NCBI GenBank assembly: GCA_030141605.1
Contig: JAQGDQ010000073.1
Coordinates: forward strand, 498,001 to 562,000
Reading direction: 5' to 3'
DNA from: Tubiluchus corallicola
Taxonomy: Eukaryota; Priapulida; Priapulimorpha; Priapulimorphida; Tubiluchidae
DNA: 64,000 nt
Shown here: positions 25,270-37,441 of the stretch, piece after piece
Position numbering within the stretch: the first letter of the stretch is position 1
Layout of the letters: each line of letters starts with the position of its first letter
Notes under the pieces: model-generated
The model's database searches: none
Seen by the model: only the letters and a program-made list of their open reading frames with translations
Told to the model about the DNA's origin: nothing
Program-made: the position numbers and the translations under genes

Positions 25270-25467
25270 CGGTTAATAGAGCTAACACTGGGTATTGTGT
25301 CTTGATCGCAGACATTTTCCGCTAGTAGACGATCACGTATTTCCCAGGCAAACATTGTGGGATTCTCTCGCTTGTACTGTGCAATGGCGTCCACAACTTT
25401 AGGTGTCGCCACTTTTGGCTTGCTTCCGCCAATCACGCCAGGTCGTATGCTACCTGTTTCATAGTAC
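25270..25467 (-). CDS. pax2/5/8: Pax2/5/8 exon 3, paired domain C-terminal half
   Basis: This exon encodes residues 113-179, from [20 protein letters not shown] to [11 protein letters not shown]: the linker and the second helix-turn-helix (RED subdomain). The [16 protein letters not shown] block is the family hallmark. The acceptor is TTTTAG before GTACTATG and the donor is CCG followed by GTAAGTACG. The exon is 198 nt, exactly 66 codons, with the same phase at both ends, so skipping it would keep the frame while deleting half the DNA-binding domain. It is bracketed in the introns by long complementary (UC)n and (AG)n arrays. Confidence 0.98.
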
Positions 25468-26021
25468 CTAAAACAATGGCAATTGGCAATTTTTAAAGCA
25501 ATTGATTCGGCTTATGTCCATGACGCCATCAAATACTTCAAATACAAAAATAATAATTTACAGCTACAGAAATCTGACACGATGATCTTTGACATAGGTA
25601 ACACGTATACTATTGGGCAAGACCTTGATTATAAAATCTAAATCTAATCTAAAAATGTAATACATTTATGCGGACAAGTATCAGACTGTTTCATGGCTCG
25701 TCTGATGTTGTTCATAGATGTTATAAAATATGAGTGGATATTATACCTAGGCCTATCTATTTGACGACCCGTGAAAAGAAACTCAAATTAAGGAATAAAC
25801 AAACACAAGCGGTTTTCACGTCTCAATAAACAGCAATTGAGAAAATACTCCAGGGTTTGTATTATTCATTACAGGCAGAAGACAAACAGGAGAGCTCACT
25901 GATTAATTGACTCGGAAGCTGTGAGTTTAACAAGCACAAATGTGAAGATTTGCCTTACAGGCCACTCGTATAATGTGAGTGAGATGGACTGTTGTGCAGT
26001 GTGAAGAAAGAAAAAAGCAAG

Positions 26022-26272
<251 letters not shown>

Positions 26273-27283
26273 GAAGAGAGCAGAAACGTGACATAGAGAG
26301 AACAAAATTTAAGAAAGAATGAAAATAAAAAATAGGGTAAGAGGGGGAGCTAACTCTATTACCGCTGCCGATAGTTCGGGTAATCAAAACAGTGACGTTC
26401 GTAATTAATTAGGGAAGTCGATGCGTTGTGCCACTGATCGAAATGATATGACTGATGTTAGTGTTTGTATTAAGTGCTTCGTATCCTAATTAGATTAACA
26501 TCAGCATAAATGAAAAGGGACGGCCCATAATCATACTGGGATGGATGGTTGATAGTTTTTGCCCCGAGACTGAGGATATATATCCTATTTATTTATGGTA
26601 GTAGCCTAAGCAAATTTTTTGCATACGCATGCTTTAAGTCCTTGTATAAATTTCAGGAGCTAGTACGTCTGACCAAATGTATTTTACAAAAAAAAAAAAC
26701 AGTCTACTACGCCAAACAAGAATCAGACTACACACAGGACTTAGTGAGTTAGTTTTATTTTATACTAAAAATTTGATTTTGTTTTAATTTATCGTTTGAG
26801 TTAGTTGATGTTTGTTCTTAATTAACTGCTTTGGTCACTATAATGAAAAGCGATATAATTATCGCAGAAGTGCTAAGACAACTGTGAGGTCGTTACTGTA
26901 TATTTTTGTAATAGGTCTATAGTGCCTTTACATAGCTAGACAGATAATTTGACCTGTGCACATCTAGTCTGCCACAAAAAACTCCTCGATTTTGGCAGCC
27001 ACTTAGCCTATTTCGTATTCTGTGTATTGTGCTTGTTCATTTTGCTCCCTTGTGAGTTTTTTGTTTACGTCCGGTTTACTGTAGCTAAACACCGGAAACA
27101 ATTACAGACGAAGTTGTTTACAATCGCTAATTATTCTATTTTCATTTATAAAAGATGTACAAGTAAAGCGCTTGGTAACTAATACTGGTTATTAGACTAC
27201 ATTTGTATGTATTGTAAACAGATCTGCTAAAAAGACAGTTAGAAATGCAGTCCTCTAAGTCGTTGCGAAAACTGTAATATCTA

Positions 27284-27330
27284 TGTTATGATTACGATTA
27301 TGATTATGACTATGACGATTATGATTAAAA
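27284..27330. repeat. (GATTAT)n-like repeat at the SINE end
   Basis: ATGATTACGATTATGATTAT and variants form about seven hexamer-like units directly beyond the SINE body, so they are probably its 3' tail. Confidence 0.7.
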
Positions 27331-27359
27331 ATATTAATATTTTTGTTTTGACAAGTATC

Positions 27360-27583
27360 AGAATAATAATTTCGCTTAGTCCAGGGATAACACCTTAAGG
27401 AACTCAATACTTATTTCCGAAGTGGTTCCGATTATTACTAGCCGCACGTTACTTCGATAAACTCGCATGCTTGGTCGAAGAACCAACCAGTTTTTAAGTT
27501 TTTGGCATCACTCGGCCCGAAGTTGAACCCGAACCTCCCCGGATGGGAAGTGAGTACTCTATCACCGAGCTGCGCCACCCGGC
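27360..27583 (-). mobile_element. tRNA-derived SINE
   Basis: Read on the minus strand from 27583, the first 70 bases are tRNA-like: GCCGGGTGGCGCAGCTCGG (D-arm, A-box region), an anticodon-like arm, then GGTTCGGGTTCAACTTC (T-arm, B box). No CCA-ready acceptor pair closes it, and an unrelated body of about 150 bases follows, ending at a simple repeat tail. That is SINE structure and not a working tRNA gene. Confidence 0.7.
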
Positions 27584-27903
27584 ATAAAAGCTGAGTTAAG
27601 TTGATTAAGTTGAGTATTATTAATGTGTTGCAAAATTTATTTCTATTCTAGTTTTAAAGTTTGCTTTCAACGTTCGCGGTAACTAAAATTGCGTGGATTC
27701 GTGGCTTGTAAATGTTCAACTTTTTTGGAACCAATTACAGTTTTAAGTAATTTAACAATTTATTTAAAAAAATGCTCTACAGTTTACTTTGAAATTCAGC
27801 ACTGTAACTGCAACTCTTTGCCTCAAATACACTGTTATTCTAAATTCACCAACTGAGACAATCGATTTAGAAAAAGAAGAAGAATTAATAAAACCCCGCC
27901 CAC

Positions 27904-28069
27904 CTGCCAAGAATCTTGCTGACACATCCATGACTAACTCTGAGCTGTCGGGAAATGTCACACGGTCGGACACCATTATGCGCTAACTCGACAATCTTTT
28001 GCCGAACCACGTCCGGAAGAGGGCGCCCGTTTACGAATACGCCCCCTAACTGATTTACGCCTCCATGGC
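27904..28069 (-). CDS. pax2/5/8: Pax2/5/8 exon 2, paired domain N-terminal half
   Basis: This exon encodes residues 58-113. It begins [20 protein letters not shown] and ends CVSKILGR, the beta-hairpin and first helix-turn-helix (PAI subdomain) that makes the main base contacts. The sequence is almost identical to Pax2/5/8 of other animals and includes the family's [17 protein letters not shown] run. The acceptor is TTTTTTTCAG before GCCATGG; the donor is GGCAG followed by GTGGGC. The exon carries two bases of codon 113 forward. The family normally has a splice site exactly at GR/YYETGS, as here. Confidence 0.98.
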
Positions 28070-28235
28070 CTGAAAAAAAGAAAAATTTTTACATAAAGAT
28101 TTATCGCAGTGTGCAACTGATACCGTTTAAGCATGCCATTTAAAATTTAAATTTAACAGTTTGCTTATTGACCTAAAATGTACTACGTTTAACTAAAGAA
28201 TATGTTGGAGATCCCAAATAATTCTCATTCTCATG

Positions 28236-28525
<290 letters not shown>

Positions 28526-30216
28526 AATTCAATGTGATATAAAAAGTCATTTTATTTTTAGCAAAATAAAAGAATTACATTCAATTTATAATAGTAGATA
28601 TCAAATCCACTGCAGGATTCACGCAGACAATTTACAAAAACTTTTGACAAATTCTTGACAAGATATACTATATAATACTGCACGTATGAGCACGTTTATT
28701 TATGAACTTGTAATACTTTAAAAGGGTTTTAATTATATACAAAATCCTGGTAAAATCGTGGGATTTCATTTTCAACCTTTTCATGTCGCAAATTCGCGCA
28801 TTCTTATAAATAGTGGCATGTAAGTAAATCAAGCAAATAACACTATGCACAAGCAAGAAAATGCCATGAAAACGCGTTACAAAATTTATATCCTAAAATA
28901 AATGCGTTATGGAAGTGGTTTCATAAGTGAAGTAATATTTCACTATGGAATGGTTGGCGTGCGCTGTTAGTAACTATATTTATGTCAGCGCAACTTATGA
29001 TGCCTTTTAATAAATGTCCAGTTCAGCACTTAGGGTGAAATAAATAATCAGAAATTTCAGAACTGATTCATTAACATTTACAAAACGACGACTTAAAAAT
29101 AACTTACAATGCAGCCGATATAAATAAACGGTGTAAAAGCAAACAAAACTAAAATGTATAAATTCAAAACTAAGAATCAAATTCATTCCGTTTGTGCAAA
29201 AAATTAATTTCCCTTGTAATTTGTGATTTTTATTTTGCATAATCTCTGAATCTTCTAAACTCTCTAAATCTTTTAAAAGTTTTGCCATGTATCAGTGATG
29301 TACAACACAAATTTTTACGATCAGTAAAATGGTTGAAATATTGAAAACTTTCGTTGTTCCCGACTGATATAATAAACTATAGACTACAGCAGTCTTTCAG
29401 AAACATTCATTGATTTGGCGGACACATTTCCCCGGATAATTTTAACTCTTTCCAGCCATATATAAACTAAAATGAATGGCTGCTTCGTCACCGTCGGGTA
29501 CAATAATCACCTTAATTTGCATAATACGTCAGCACCTAACCCTCTCAGCTGTCAATACGAGACATAATCTCATTATTATAATTGCACACAATTGCCTTAT
29601 CATGTCGTAATGACTTTACTGCTCGTTACACTAAAACAATTTCGGCGAATTATGGCTTTCGAATGCGGTGCCAGTTTCAATCAACATGTCTGCGCAGTAC
29701 TATGTAACTTAAAAGTAACTCAAATTCTTGGCCGGAAAACTGAACACGAGTACGATTTTTCACTGCATTCCAAAATGTAAAAATTCTCGGCACTAGTGGA
29801 CAATAATCATGGTTTGAATGATTAATGTAATTTATACTGCCGTCTGGCTTTGCTTATTTGGAAGTTCTGATTAGAGTGAATTTATGCCTACCGTCTATTA
29901 TTGGTGGTTTCCGCATAACTGTGACAAATATGGGCGTAATTTATACTGGCAAATTAATAATGAGATGGAATTAATTCAGCAATATCGCTGTTCGCTGTCA
30001 TTATTCGTCGTTTGTTTATAACTGTGTAATTTTTATTCCCTAATGTGTTTATTAGTTTTTAATCTTTCCTTTTATATTATCAGCTCAGGGAGCAATAGTT
30101 TTTATACATTAGCGTTCTCTCAATATTTTTGTGGATTCTCTGTTTGATTGCATTATGTGACACACGTTAAACTAATCATAATGTTCTTGTCAATATTCAA
30201 TCCTGTAGGAACAGCT

Positions 30217-30452
30217 TGTAGTGTAGTGACTACAAGACCTTTTCCTACAATACGTGATGTAAATATGACGTCACGCAAGTATTGAAAAGTTAGTCACGCG
30301 CCCAATCCGGTGGTGGCTGCAGAACTACTCGTCTACGTTGCTGATCTTTGTACATATGTTACATTTGCTATATAATAATAAACCTTATCAATAAACTGCT
30401 ACATTGCTATTTATTTCAGTACCAAGGCAAAAAATTTCCACGCATCACTACA
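30217..30452 (+). mobile_element. LTR-like element (solo LTR?)
   Basis: The block starts TGTAGTG and ends CACTACA, a 7-bp inverted terminal pair with TG...CA ends, 236 bp long. It contains TGACGTCA (30266), TATATAATA with AATAAA words (about 30370-30400), and is followed at once by TTGTTGCCGTGACG, close to the primer-binding site TTGGTGCCGTGAC of many Ty3-type elements. No internal coding region or second LTR is visible. I cannot show a target duplication. Confidence 0.45.
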
Positions 30453-30507
30453 TTGTTGCCGTGACGTAGACCACTACATTGTTGCCGTGACGTAGACCAC
30501 TATAGTA
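30446..30507 (+). repeat. Tandem duplication, about 27-bp unit
   Basis: CACTACATTGTTGCCGTGAC followed by GTAGAC occurs twice in a row. It covers the LTR end and the primer-binding-site-like stretch. Confidence 0.9.
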
Positions 30508-32024
30508 GTTTAGAAGCTTAGATCGTTAAGTTTTCTCTTTATATGGTTATGTAGTGGTTAATTTTAATCAATTATCAACCGGTTATATATATTTTCGTGG
30601 CAAAACTTCTATTTTGTCAGTCTGGTTCAGAATAATTTCAAAATGTTTGTAGAAATTTCAAAGTCATAAGGTATACTGTAGACCATAAGTTTTGAGCAAA
30701 CGCTACTGTATTATTTTTCTCTTAATAAGGGAATAAATTGTCGCTCTCACCACGGATAACAAAGTTAATAACAACTGTAAAACACGCTGCAAGTTACATG
30801 AGAAAAAACAGGTACATACGGAAGACACTGGTAGGTCTTTAAATTAGGACGTAATCAAAAGGATATTTAGTCAATTATTTTGTTTATAATTATTTACTAA
30901 CTGCCTGCTAGCCCTGCATAATTTACGCAGTAAAACGTTACATCAGTTATTTCTTCATTATTCTCATGCTTATTATTTACCCATGTATAAAACTACTTAC
31001 ATAGATATAGTTAAAAATGTTTGTGCAAGATTTTATCACTCAGCAAATATCAGCTACAACCGGAAATAAATTAACATTACTTCGGTAAATGAACACGGAT
31101 GTATGAAATATGAGAAAAAGACGGAGGAGGGGGCTGAATCTACTAAATTAATAAATTGTATCATACAATGTAAAACAGCCAAGGAAAAACTTATAGGCCT
31201 ACAGAAACTGCTAGACATGTAAATTGCAGTTAAACAAAAATGTCTAGGATACACCATAATCACAAGGTGTTTAGATGCCCAAACTAAATAGGCTTTATGA
31301 TAGACTGCATGGATTGCAAAACACTTATGATTTAGGCAGTAGTTAAATTTTATTAGTTTCAATACTTGCAACATTTTGCACGATTTTGTACCATAAAATT
31401 GCCATTGATCCGATTCTTTATAGCAGTTTTTCATGTTCAAGTTTATTTTTAGTTGAGTGTTTAACACAGCTACATATTGCAAAATCAAAGGAAACATTCA
31501 TTTTTGGTACAACATATTTACTGCCTAATTAATCCGCTTGTGTAAAAATCTCAAATTATTACATGTACTTAAGATTTTGACGCATTGTATAAAACAAAAA
31601 AAAGAAAGATCTTGCACATATAAACCAAAAGTTTAAGTTAGCTCACATGATCTGTTTGAATTAGCCTCGCCTGAGCACAAGGACACAAACGTAGCCATGG
31701 TCGTCACACTTGACTAGAAAATGCACTGTACAGTACCTTTTAAAAAATCCACAAAGTGATCACATTTAAAAATTCCCGAGAATTTCCATGCGAACAACAT
31801 TTTTAAAATGAACGCCCGCATAATTCACTTGACCATCCTACAGGTGAACTATCGCGAAATAGATATTAAGTGAAATCCGCAAAAACGTCATTTACAATAG
31901 TGCGAATATTAGCAGTGAGTTAAACTCAGTTTAAAAGAAACCATTTAACACGTGACCCCGTTTTCGCGAACTGTAAGATCACAGAATTGACCGATGGTCA
32001 ATTCCAAGGCATTCAAGCATACAC

Positions 32025-32098
32025 TATATAAAGAAATTTCTAGGAATACGTGTTTAGTCGAAGCTGAAAAACACAAGTCGTTGTTTGGTAAAGTAAGT
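32025..32098 (+). promoter_or_regulatory. TATA box and splice-donor pair, antisense to Pax (candidate)
   Basis: TATATAAAG at 32025-32033 is followed 60 bases later by a consensus donor, AAA then GTAAGT at 32093. This is the layout of a short non-coding first exon on the + strand. There is no ATG between. Chance is quite possible. Confidence 0.2.
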
Positions 32099-32104
32099 AC
32101 GCCT

Positions 32105-32350
32105 GAACTTAATGCCCGCATTAGTAGATGACATGCAAATATGCGTTGTGTTTAAATCTTCAAGAAACAGAATTTTATTTAATTAAAATTCGGTCCGCAG
32201 TCGTTTCAAAATGTCGTAGTAAAAGGATGAACTTAATGCCTGCATAGTCAATATGTGAATATACGATTACGTTAAAATCTTTAAGACGCATACTTTCATT
32301 TAATCAAAATTCAGAGGTCGCAGTCTTCTTTAAAACTTAGTCACATTATT
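32105..32350 (+). repeat. Diverged tandem duplication, 124-bp unit
   Basis: GAACTTAATGCC starts copies at 32105 and 32229. Later shared words are TTAAATCTT/TTAAAATCTTT, TTTAATTAAAATTC/TTTAATCAAAATTC and GTCGCAGTC/TCCGCAGTC. Confidence 0.8.
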
Positions 32351-32372
32351 TGTGTGGCTGTACTAATTCCAG

Positions 32373-32403
32373 GTCTCGGGCTCAAATCCCGACTAGTCCG
32401 CAA
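32373..32403 (+). repeat. tRNA T-arm-like fragment
   Basis: GGTCTCGGGCTCAAATCCCGA followed by CTAGTCCGC resembles a tRNA T-arm and acceptor end. No matching D-arm lies upstream, so it is probably a SINE remnant. Confidence 0.4.
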
Positions 32404-34042
32404 TTTTTCAGCGTCTCTTCTTTCAACACAGTACCGGCAAAGGGTAATAATTCTTGAAAAAACAAACCGCAATGGTTTATGAACAATCTGGCAATCACAG
32501 TTACAATCTAATTAATAATTATTTGTATTTTCTAGTAAATTTTTGCGTGTGATTTCTAATAATTAATAAATAATAATGAGCGCTACGTCTGTTGATATAA
32601 ATGTGTTGCTAACTTATTTTATGTATAGGCTAAGCCAGCGTTAGTTGTTATACTAATATGCAAATACAAAAATATCTGTTACGGTAAACTTTTTATACAC
32701 TAATGCAGATTTTATAGGCTGGTCTAACGATATATTTCATATTTATTAGTGCTAAAATATTTAAAATACAAAAAACAAGGCATACATACAATTTAATTTT
32801 GAAATATAGTGACACTGCAGACAAGCAACCAATGACTGATAAGACAAATATTATAAATTCGCTCCTGATAATTATTTTAGTTATTTAAACGAAGACTCTA
32901 GTGATTAGTATTTTCAAATAGATTGTCACTCATCTGGCCTCATTTTCAATGTGATATTGTCATTACATAGTGTATTGTTCATAATATAACTTCATAGCAT
33001 CCAGAACGAATTTTAATCGCTAAACTGCCATAAAAAATTGGTTTGTTTGTCTTCAAAATTACTAGGAAAATTTCAATAAAGGTTTTCGACAACAGAAGTT
33101 AGAGTTACAGTCGTAAAGAATCTGGAAAAAAATGACCCCACCTTGAAAATCCACTATGTATCCATAAGCATAATACAAGTAAACGTTTAAATAGAAATCC
33201 ATGGTACCAGGCGCACCGTCAGTATTCATACCAATAACGTTTGGCTTTTCTATAGTCGTGCATTGGGTATTAACCTATTCCTTATATCAGCGACTTAAAG
33301 ACTTGTTCACATGTAATTCAGTTTTGTATCGTTCACACAGAAATCGTTACAATTTATTGGTCTGAGCATAGTTTTTCTTTATTTCATGAAAACTACAGTA
33401 TTAATTTGCGCACTACGAGTGAATGATAAATACACATTTAGAGCAAAGTTTGATAAAAATTCAGAACTAAATGCGTCTTAATACTTCACGATCACAGGGG
33501 TAAAACTCAATTTAAACCTCTAGTATAAATGCACTCTCTTTGTAGTAGCTTAAACGGATGGTACTTCAGTCACAATTTTTAAAGAACAAACTTCACAACC
33601 TAACTTAACTAGCACAAGAAGCGATCTACTCCTACTGGGAGGAAGACAACCGACCAATTTGTTATAACATCTAAGTACCTAAATTGAGTTACTAGCTGCT
33701 TTTGATGCATACCGCGTCGCCAACTTTCACAAGGCTGTATACAAACCAATTGTGGAAAATCTAATTTAGCAATTTGGGCGCGATAGAAGCCAGTAAAGGC
33801 TGCAATAGGACTGCTTATAAGTTGTATGACTAGCTTCTCGCTGCTCGCGATGACGAGGATATAACTGAGTTAAGGCGTAGAAAGGGATGTACAGATTGAG
33901 ACGATAAAGGAGCGAACTGCAGAATTACCAGTGGGAGGGGCAAAAAGAATAAATGCAGATGTAAATGTAGTAGCATAAACAAGTATACCATAAACAAGTG
34001 AGTGTGGTTGTGGTATTTATTATGTAAATGAGGAAATGGGAA

Positions 34043-34080
34043 TAATGATGATGATGATGATGCTGATGATGATAATAATA
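34043..34080. repeat. (GAT)n microsatellite
   Basis: About twelve GAT/AAT triplets. It gives the serine run of a chance frame on the minus strand. Confidence 0.9.
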
Positions 34081-34559
34081 GACGCGCAGAAAAATGTCTG
34101 CATGGGCGTCTCTGACCGCAGAATTGAGGCCATGGCCTATACCAATTAGACGTAATTAAACCAAAAGTAAATTTAAAATCAACTAAAATTAAACTCGCAA
34201 TATAGACAGTGTTTAAAGTCATCCTTGCTAAACATTATCCATCAGTTGTGAAGAAATACAGCAGCACTACACTCTTTCAAGAAAACAAACACTAATGTAA
34301 TACCACATTTAAATTTCAAAATTTAAATAGATCATGTACGGGTTGCAGATGAGCAAGTAAGACAAGCAAACTTTTATTCAAAACTTTTTCCTCTGCCTGA
34401 CTCAAACAGTGATTTCTTATATAGCCATGATGATGACACCTGCTGGTCAATTACGAAAGTTTTGATATTCTTTAATTCTTTAAAACTACAAACACGAAAT
34501 CAATGAAAGAAGCCAATTCTCTTTACTCATTTTCATCCGAGCGTTTCATGATTATTTTC

Positions 34560-34870
34560 CCGTCATCTCTGACAGGTCGTTACTGGGGCAACAGCGTTTT
34601 CTATATTTTCTGGGCGGCCATTCCGACTTCGCTCTCACGAATTTTCGCAAAAAATAATCGCCATATAATCGGGCGCACTCGCGGTGACTTCTGATTAGTG
34701 TTTCGCTCTGCTGACCGCTCGCCGGAAATTTGGCGCTAAAAGTGGACAGGTTGCGTCATTATGCGGCCGGCGTCGCAGCGTGCTTAAACCGATATTTTTA
34801 ACTCGTTACGTTGTTCGTTTGACTGAAATTGAAAAGAGGTGACGCTGCGCTTGACTGCAGAGATGTACAC
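34560..34870. promoter_or_regulatory. GC-elevated complex block in intron 1, candidate enhancer
   Basis: The block stands out from its AT-rich surroundings by GC content and lack of repeats. It has an X-box-like GTTACTGGGGCAAC (34580), an E2F-like TTTGGCGCTAAAA (34729) and TGCGTCAT. These are motif resemblances only. Confidence 0.25.
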
Positions 34871-35049
34871 ACGCGAACCCCATCGACTGTTTATTGTAAA
34901 TTAACTGATTTTGCAACAAAATTGAGAAAAAAAGACTTGAGCTTTTTGATTCGCTTTGCTGATAGCTATTCAATGCCGCCAATTGTATACCCGATTATTT
35001 CAATATAATCATCCAAGAGATATTTCATCAATATAATCATCGATTATTA

Positions 35050-35137
35050 CCATCATCATCATCACCATCATCGTCATCATCACCATTATTGTCATCATCG
35101 TCGTCGTCATCGTCATCGTCGTTGTTGTCATCATTAC
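35050..35137. repeat. (ATC/GTC)n imperfect trinucleotide repeat
   Basis: CATCAT, CGTCAT and GTTGTT triplets over about 90 bp. Confidence 0.9.
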
Positions 35138-36013
35138 CAGCATAAAATTTGTATATGACCACAATTTACATCACAGAGGTGACGATAATAATTTGCGCCT
35201 GTAAACTGATATAGAAATTGATTGCTCAGTGGGTGAAGGGAAAAAAACAATAGCAAAAAACAAACGACCTATGTCAGGTAAATATAAAATACCAATACCC
35301 GAATCAAGCAAGGAAATGGTATAAAAAAAACTAAGAACACCTATGTAGCGTGTTTGTAGCGTGTTTCACAATATATTTCTGAATTGTACCGGGCGGAAAA
35401 AGTTCAAACGTCAACCGACTGCCGTGAAATAATGTTATTTTTTCTTCAAGCATGACGTAAAAGCTATATCTATCATATTGCTCTGTTTGTATTTTTAACT
35501 GATTTCGGCACGAGGCAAAGTAATTTTATACATTTCCATAGGACGAGGTTATATATTTGTTTAGCCACAATAATATTTGTAACAAATTATAAAGTAAATC
35601 ATAATATTTTTCGATGCGAGGATTTTTAAGTTCATTTTGATAGCAATTCTTATAATACTAGGAGGATGCCCTTTGATTTAATCCCAGGTGACGCCACTTA
35701 TACATTGTTCAATTCTCTCGTGGCGCCTCCTTTTTGTTCGAGTCAAAATATTTCTTGGGATTTAAATCTTAATAAAATATTTTTTCGCCGTAAATTGTTT
35801 TTATTAATTCGGCAGGTTTATTTTGAATAGTAACAAGGAATCTGAGAAGTGTGGCAAACAGAGGCAAAACAGAAAAGGAAAAAGAAAATTGGCTAGCTAG
35901 AGAAAACATAATAGCATAGAAAACCTTTTGTGATTTCAAAAAGTTCAGGCTAACAAAGTTGCATTTGCAACGAGAGATAGTTACGACAGAAAACAGAAAG
36001 AGAGCAGCAGAAA

Positions 36014-36129
<116 letters not shown>

Positions 36130-37296
36130 TAGGGGGACAGAGAGAAAGAAGACAGGAGGGTAACGAGAAAAAAGGAAGGAACGGATGGGGGACACTAAAT
36201 CAGATTTTACGACTAAACTACACGTACTTTTGTATAAAAGATTTACATAACAAATGGAAAACTGACGTTTTGTCACATTCTACATTAGATCATATACTAT
36301 GCTGCCTCTTAATTTATTTTCTGAAATTAAATCAGAAACCTATCAACAATAAAAAATAAATGAGAAATAACAATTTTTTCGTTATAGTTAGAAAACATTT
36401 AAAACCACATTGTGTTACCAGAAAATTTATTTTCAATAACTCAATATTGAGTTTGTGAACAAGCAAATTAAGAACTAAGAATAATATTATGTTATAAATT
36501 AATTATCAATGGTTAAACTTATTATTATAGATGATTTATATTGAACAGTTATGCTTTTTAAAGTTTCCTTTTTAGAAGTCTTATTTATAAAGTTCACAGA
36601 AAAGTAATTATAACAAAATTATTACATGCAGGATAGACTGAAATAATTCGTCCTTTTTATAATAAACATTTTAAGGTAAGATATATAACATAGACATACA
36701 AATAAATTTTACTTAGTAATTATGTTAGTAAGTTTTTCACCAAACTTTGAAAAGGTGCTTTACGTTTTTATTTATCATCATAAAGCATGCATTTTTACAG
36801 AATAACACCACAACTGCTGTGTAGCTGAAAACCAGTTTTGATATAGTTAATAATACGACGAAGTCAACAAATAAACAGGTCAGAAACTCGCGTGTTGTTG
36901 TTATTTCAATTTTATCGTTCATTACTAAGTTAGCTGAATATCAATAACTGGATCTGATCACATTGGCAGCTGCGAGAAAAATCGCATAAGTTGTTGACAC
37001 TGCGCCACTTTCGTATTATTATATGCTTTTGCTTTTCGTAATTGACAAATTTCGTCATCGAAATAGAGTGTAAATGTGTCACAGAAAATCGGGCGAAGGC
37101 TCCGTTGCCACTACGTCACAGCATAGTATGGTTATTCTATAGCGGTCAATCATCTCCTGTGTGTGTTTGATTTTTTCTGGTTCACCAATAACACTTAATG
37201 AAAATGACGTCACTCGTCTTTGAGCGCCATAAACTTGGTTTTTGAATATAACATTCTGTTATGCTGAATTAAAAATCAAAAAAGATTAATTTCTAT

Positions 37297-37384
37297 AAGT
37301 AAGTAAGTAAGTAAGTCAGTAAGTAATAAGTGAGTGAGTGAGTGAGTGAGTGAGTGAGTGAGTGAGTGAGTGAGTGAGTGAGTG

Positions 37385-37420
<36 letters not shown>

Positions 37421-37441
37421 CGTAAGTAAGTTAGTAAGTAA
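37297..37441 (+). repeat. (AAGT)n(GAGT)n(AAGT)n array
   Basis: About 36 tetramers: AAGT units, then about 14 GAGT units, then AAGT units again with a few changes. Every unit on the + strand spells GTAAGT or GTGAGT, the splice-donor consensus, antisense to Pax. Confidence 0.97.

Noticed and set aside
31054-31497. 147-codon frame on the minus strand in intron 1
   Set aside because: No family signature and no acceptor or donor in phase with the Pax exons; several stops just outside.
33830-34222. 130-codon frame with Ser and His/Leu runs
   Set aside because: The Ser run is the (GAT)n microsatellite and the rest is low complexity.
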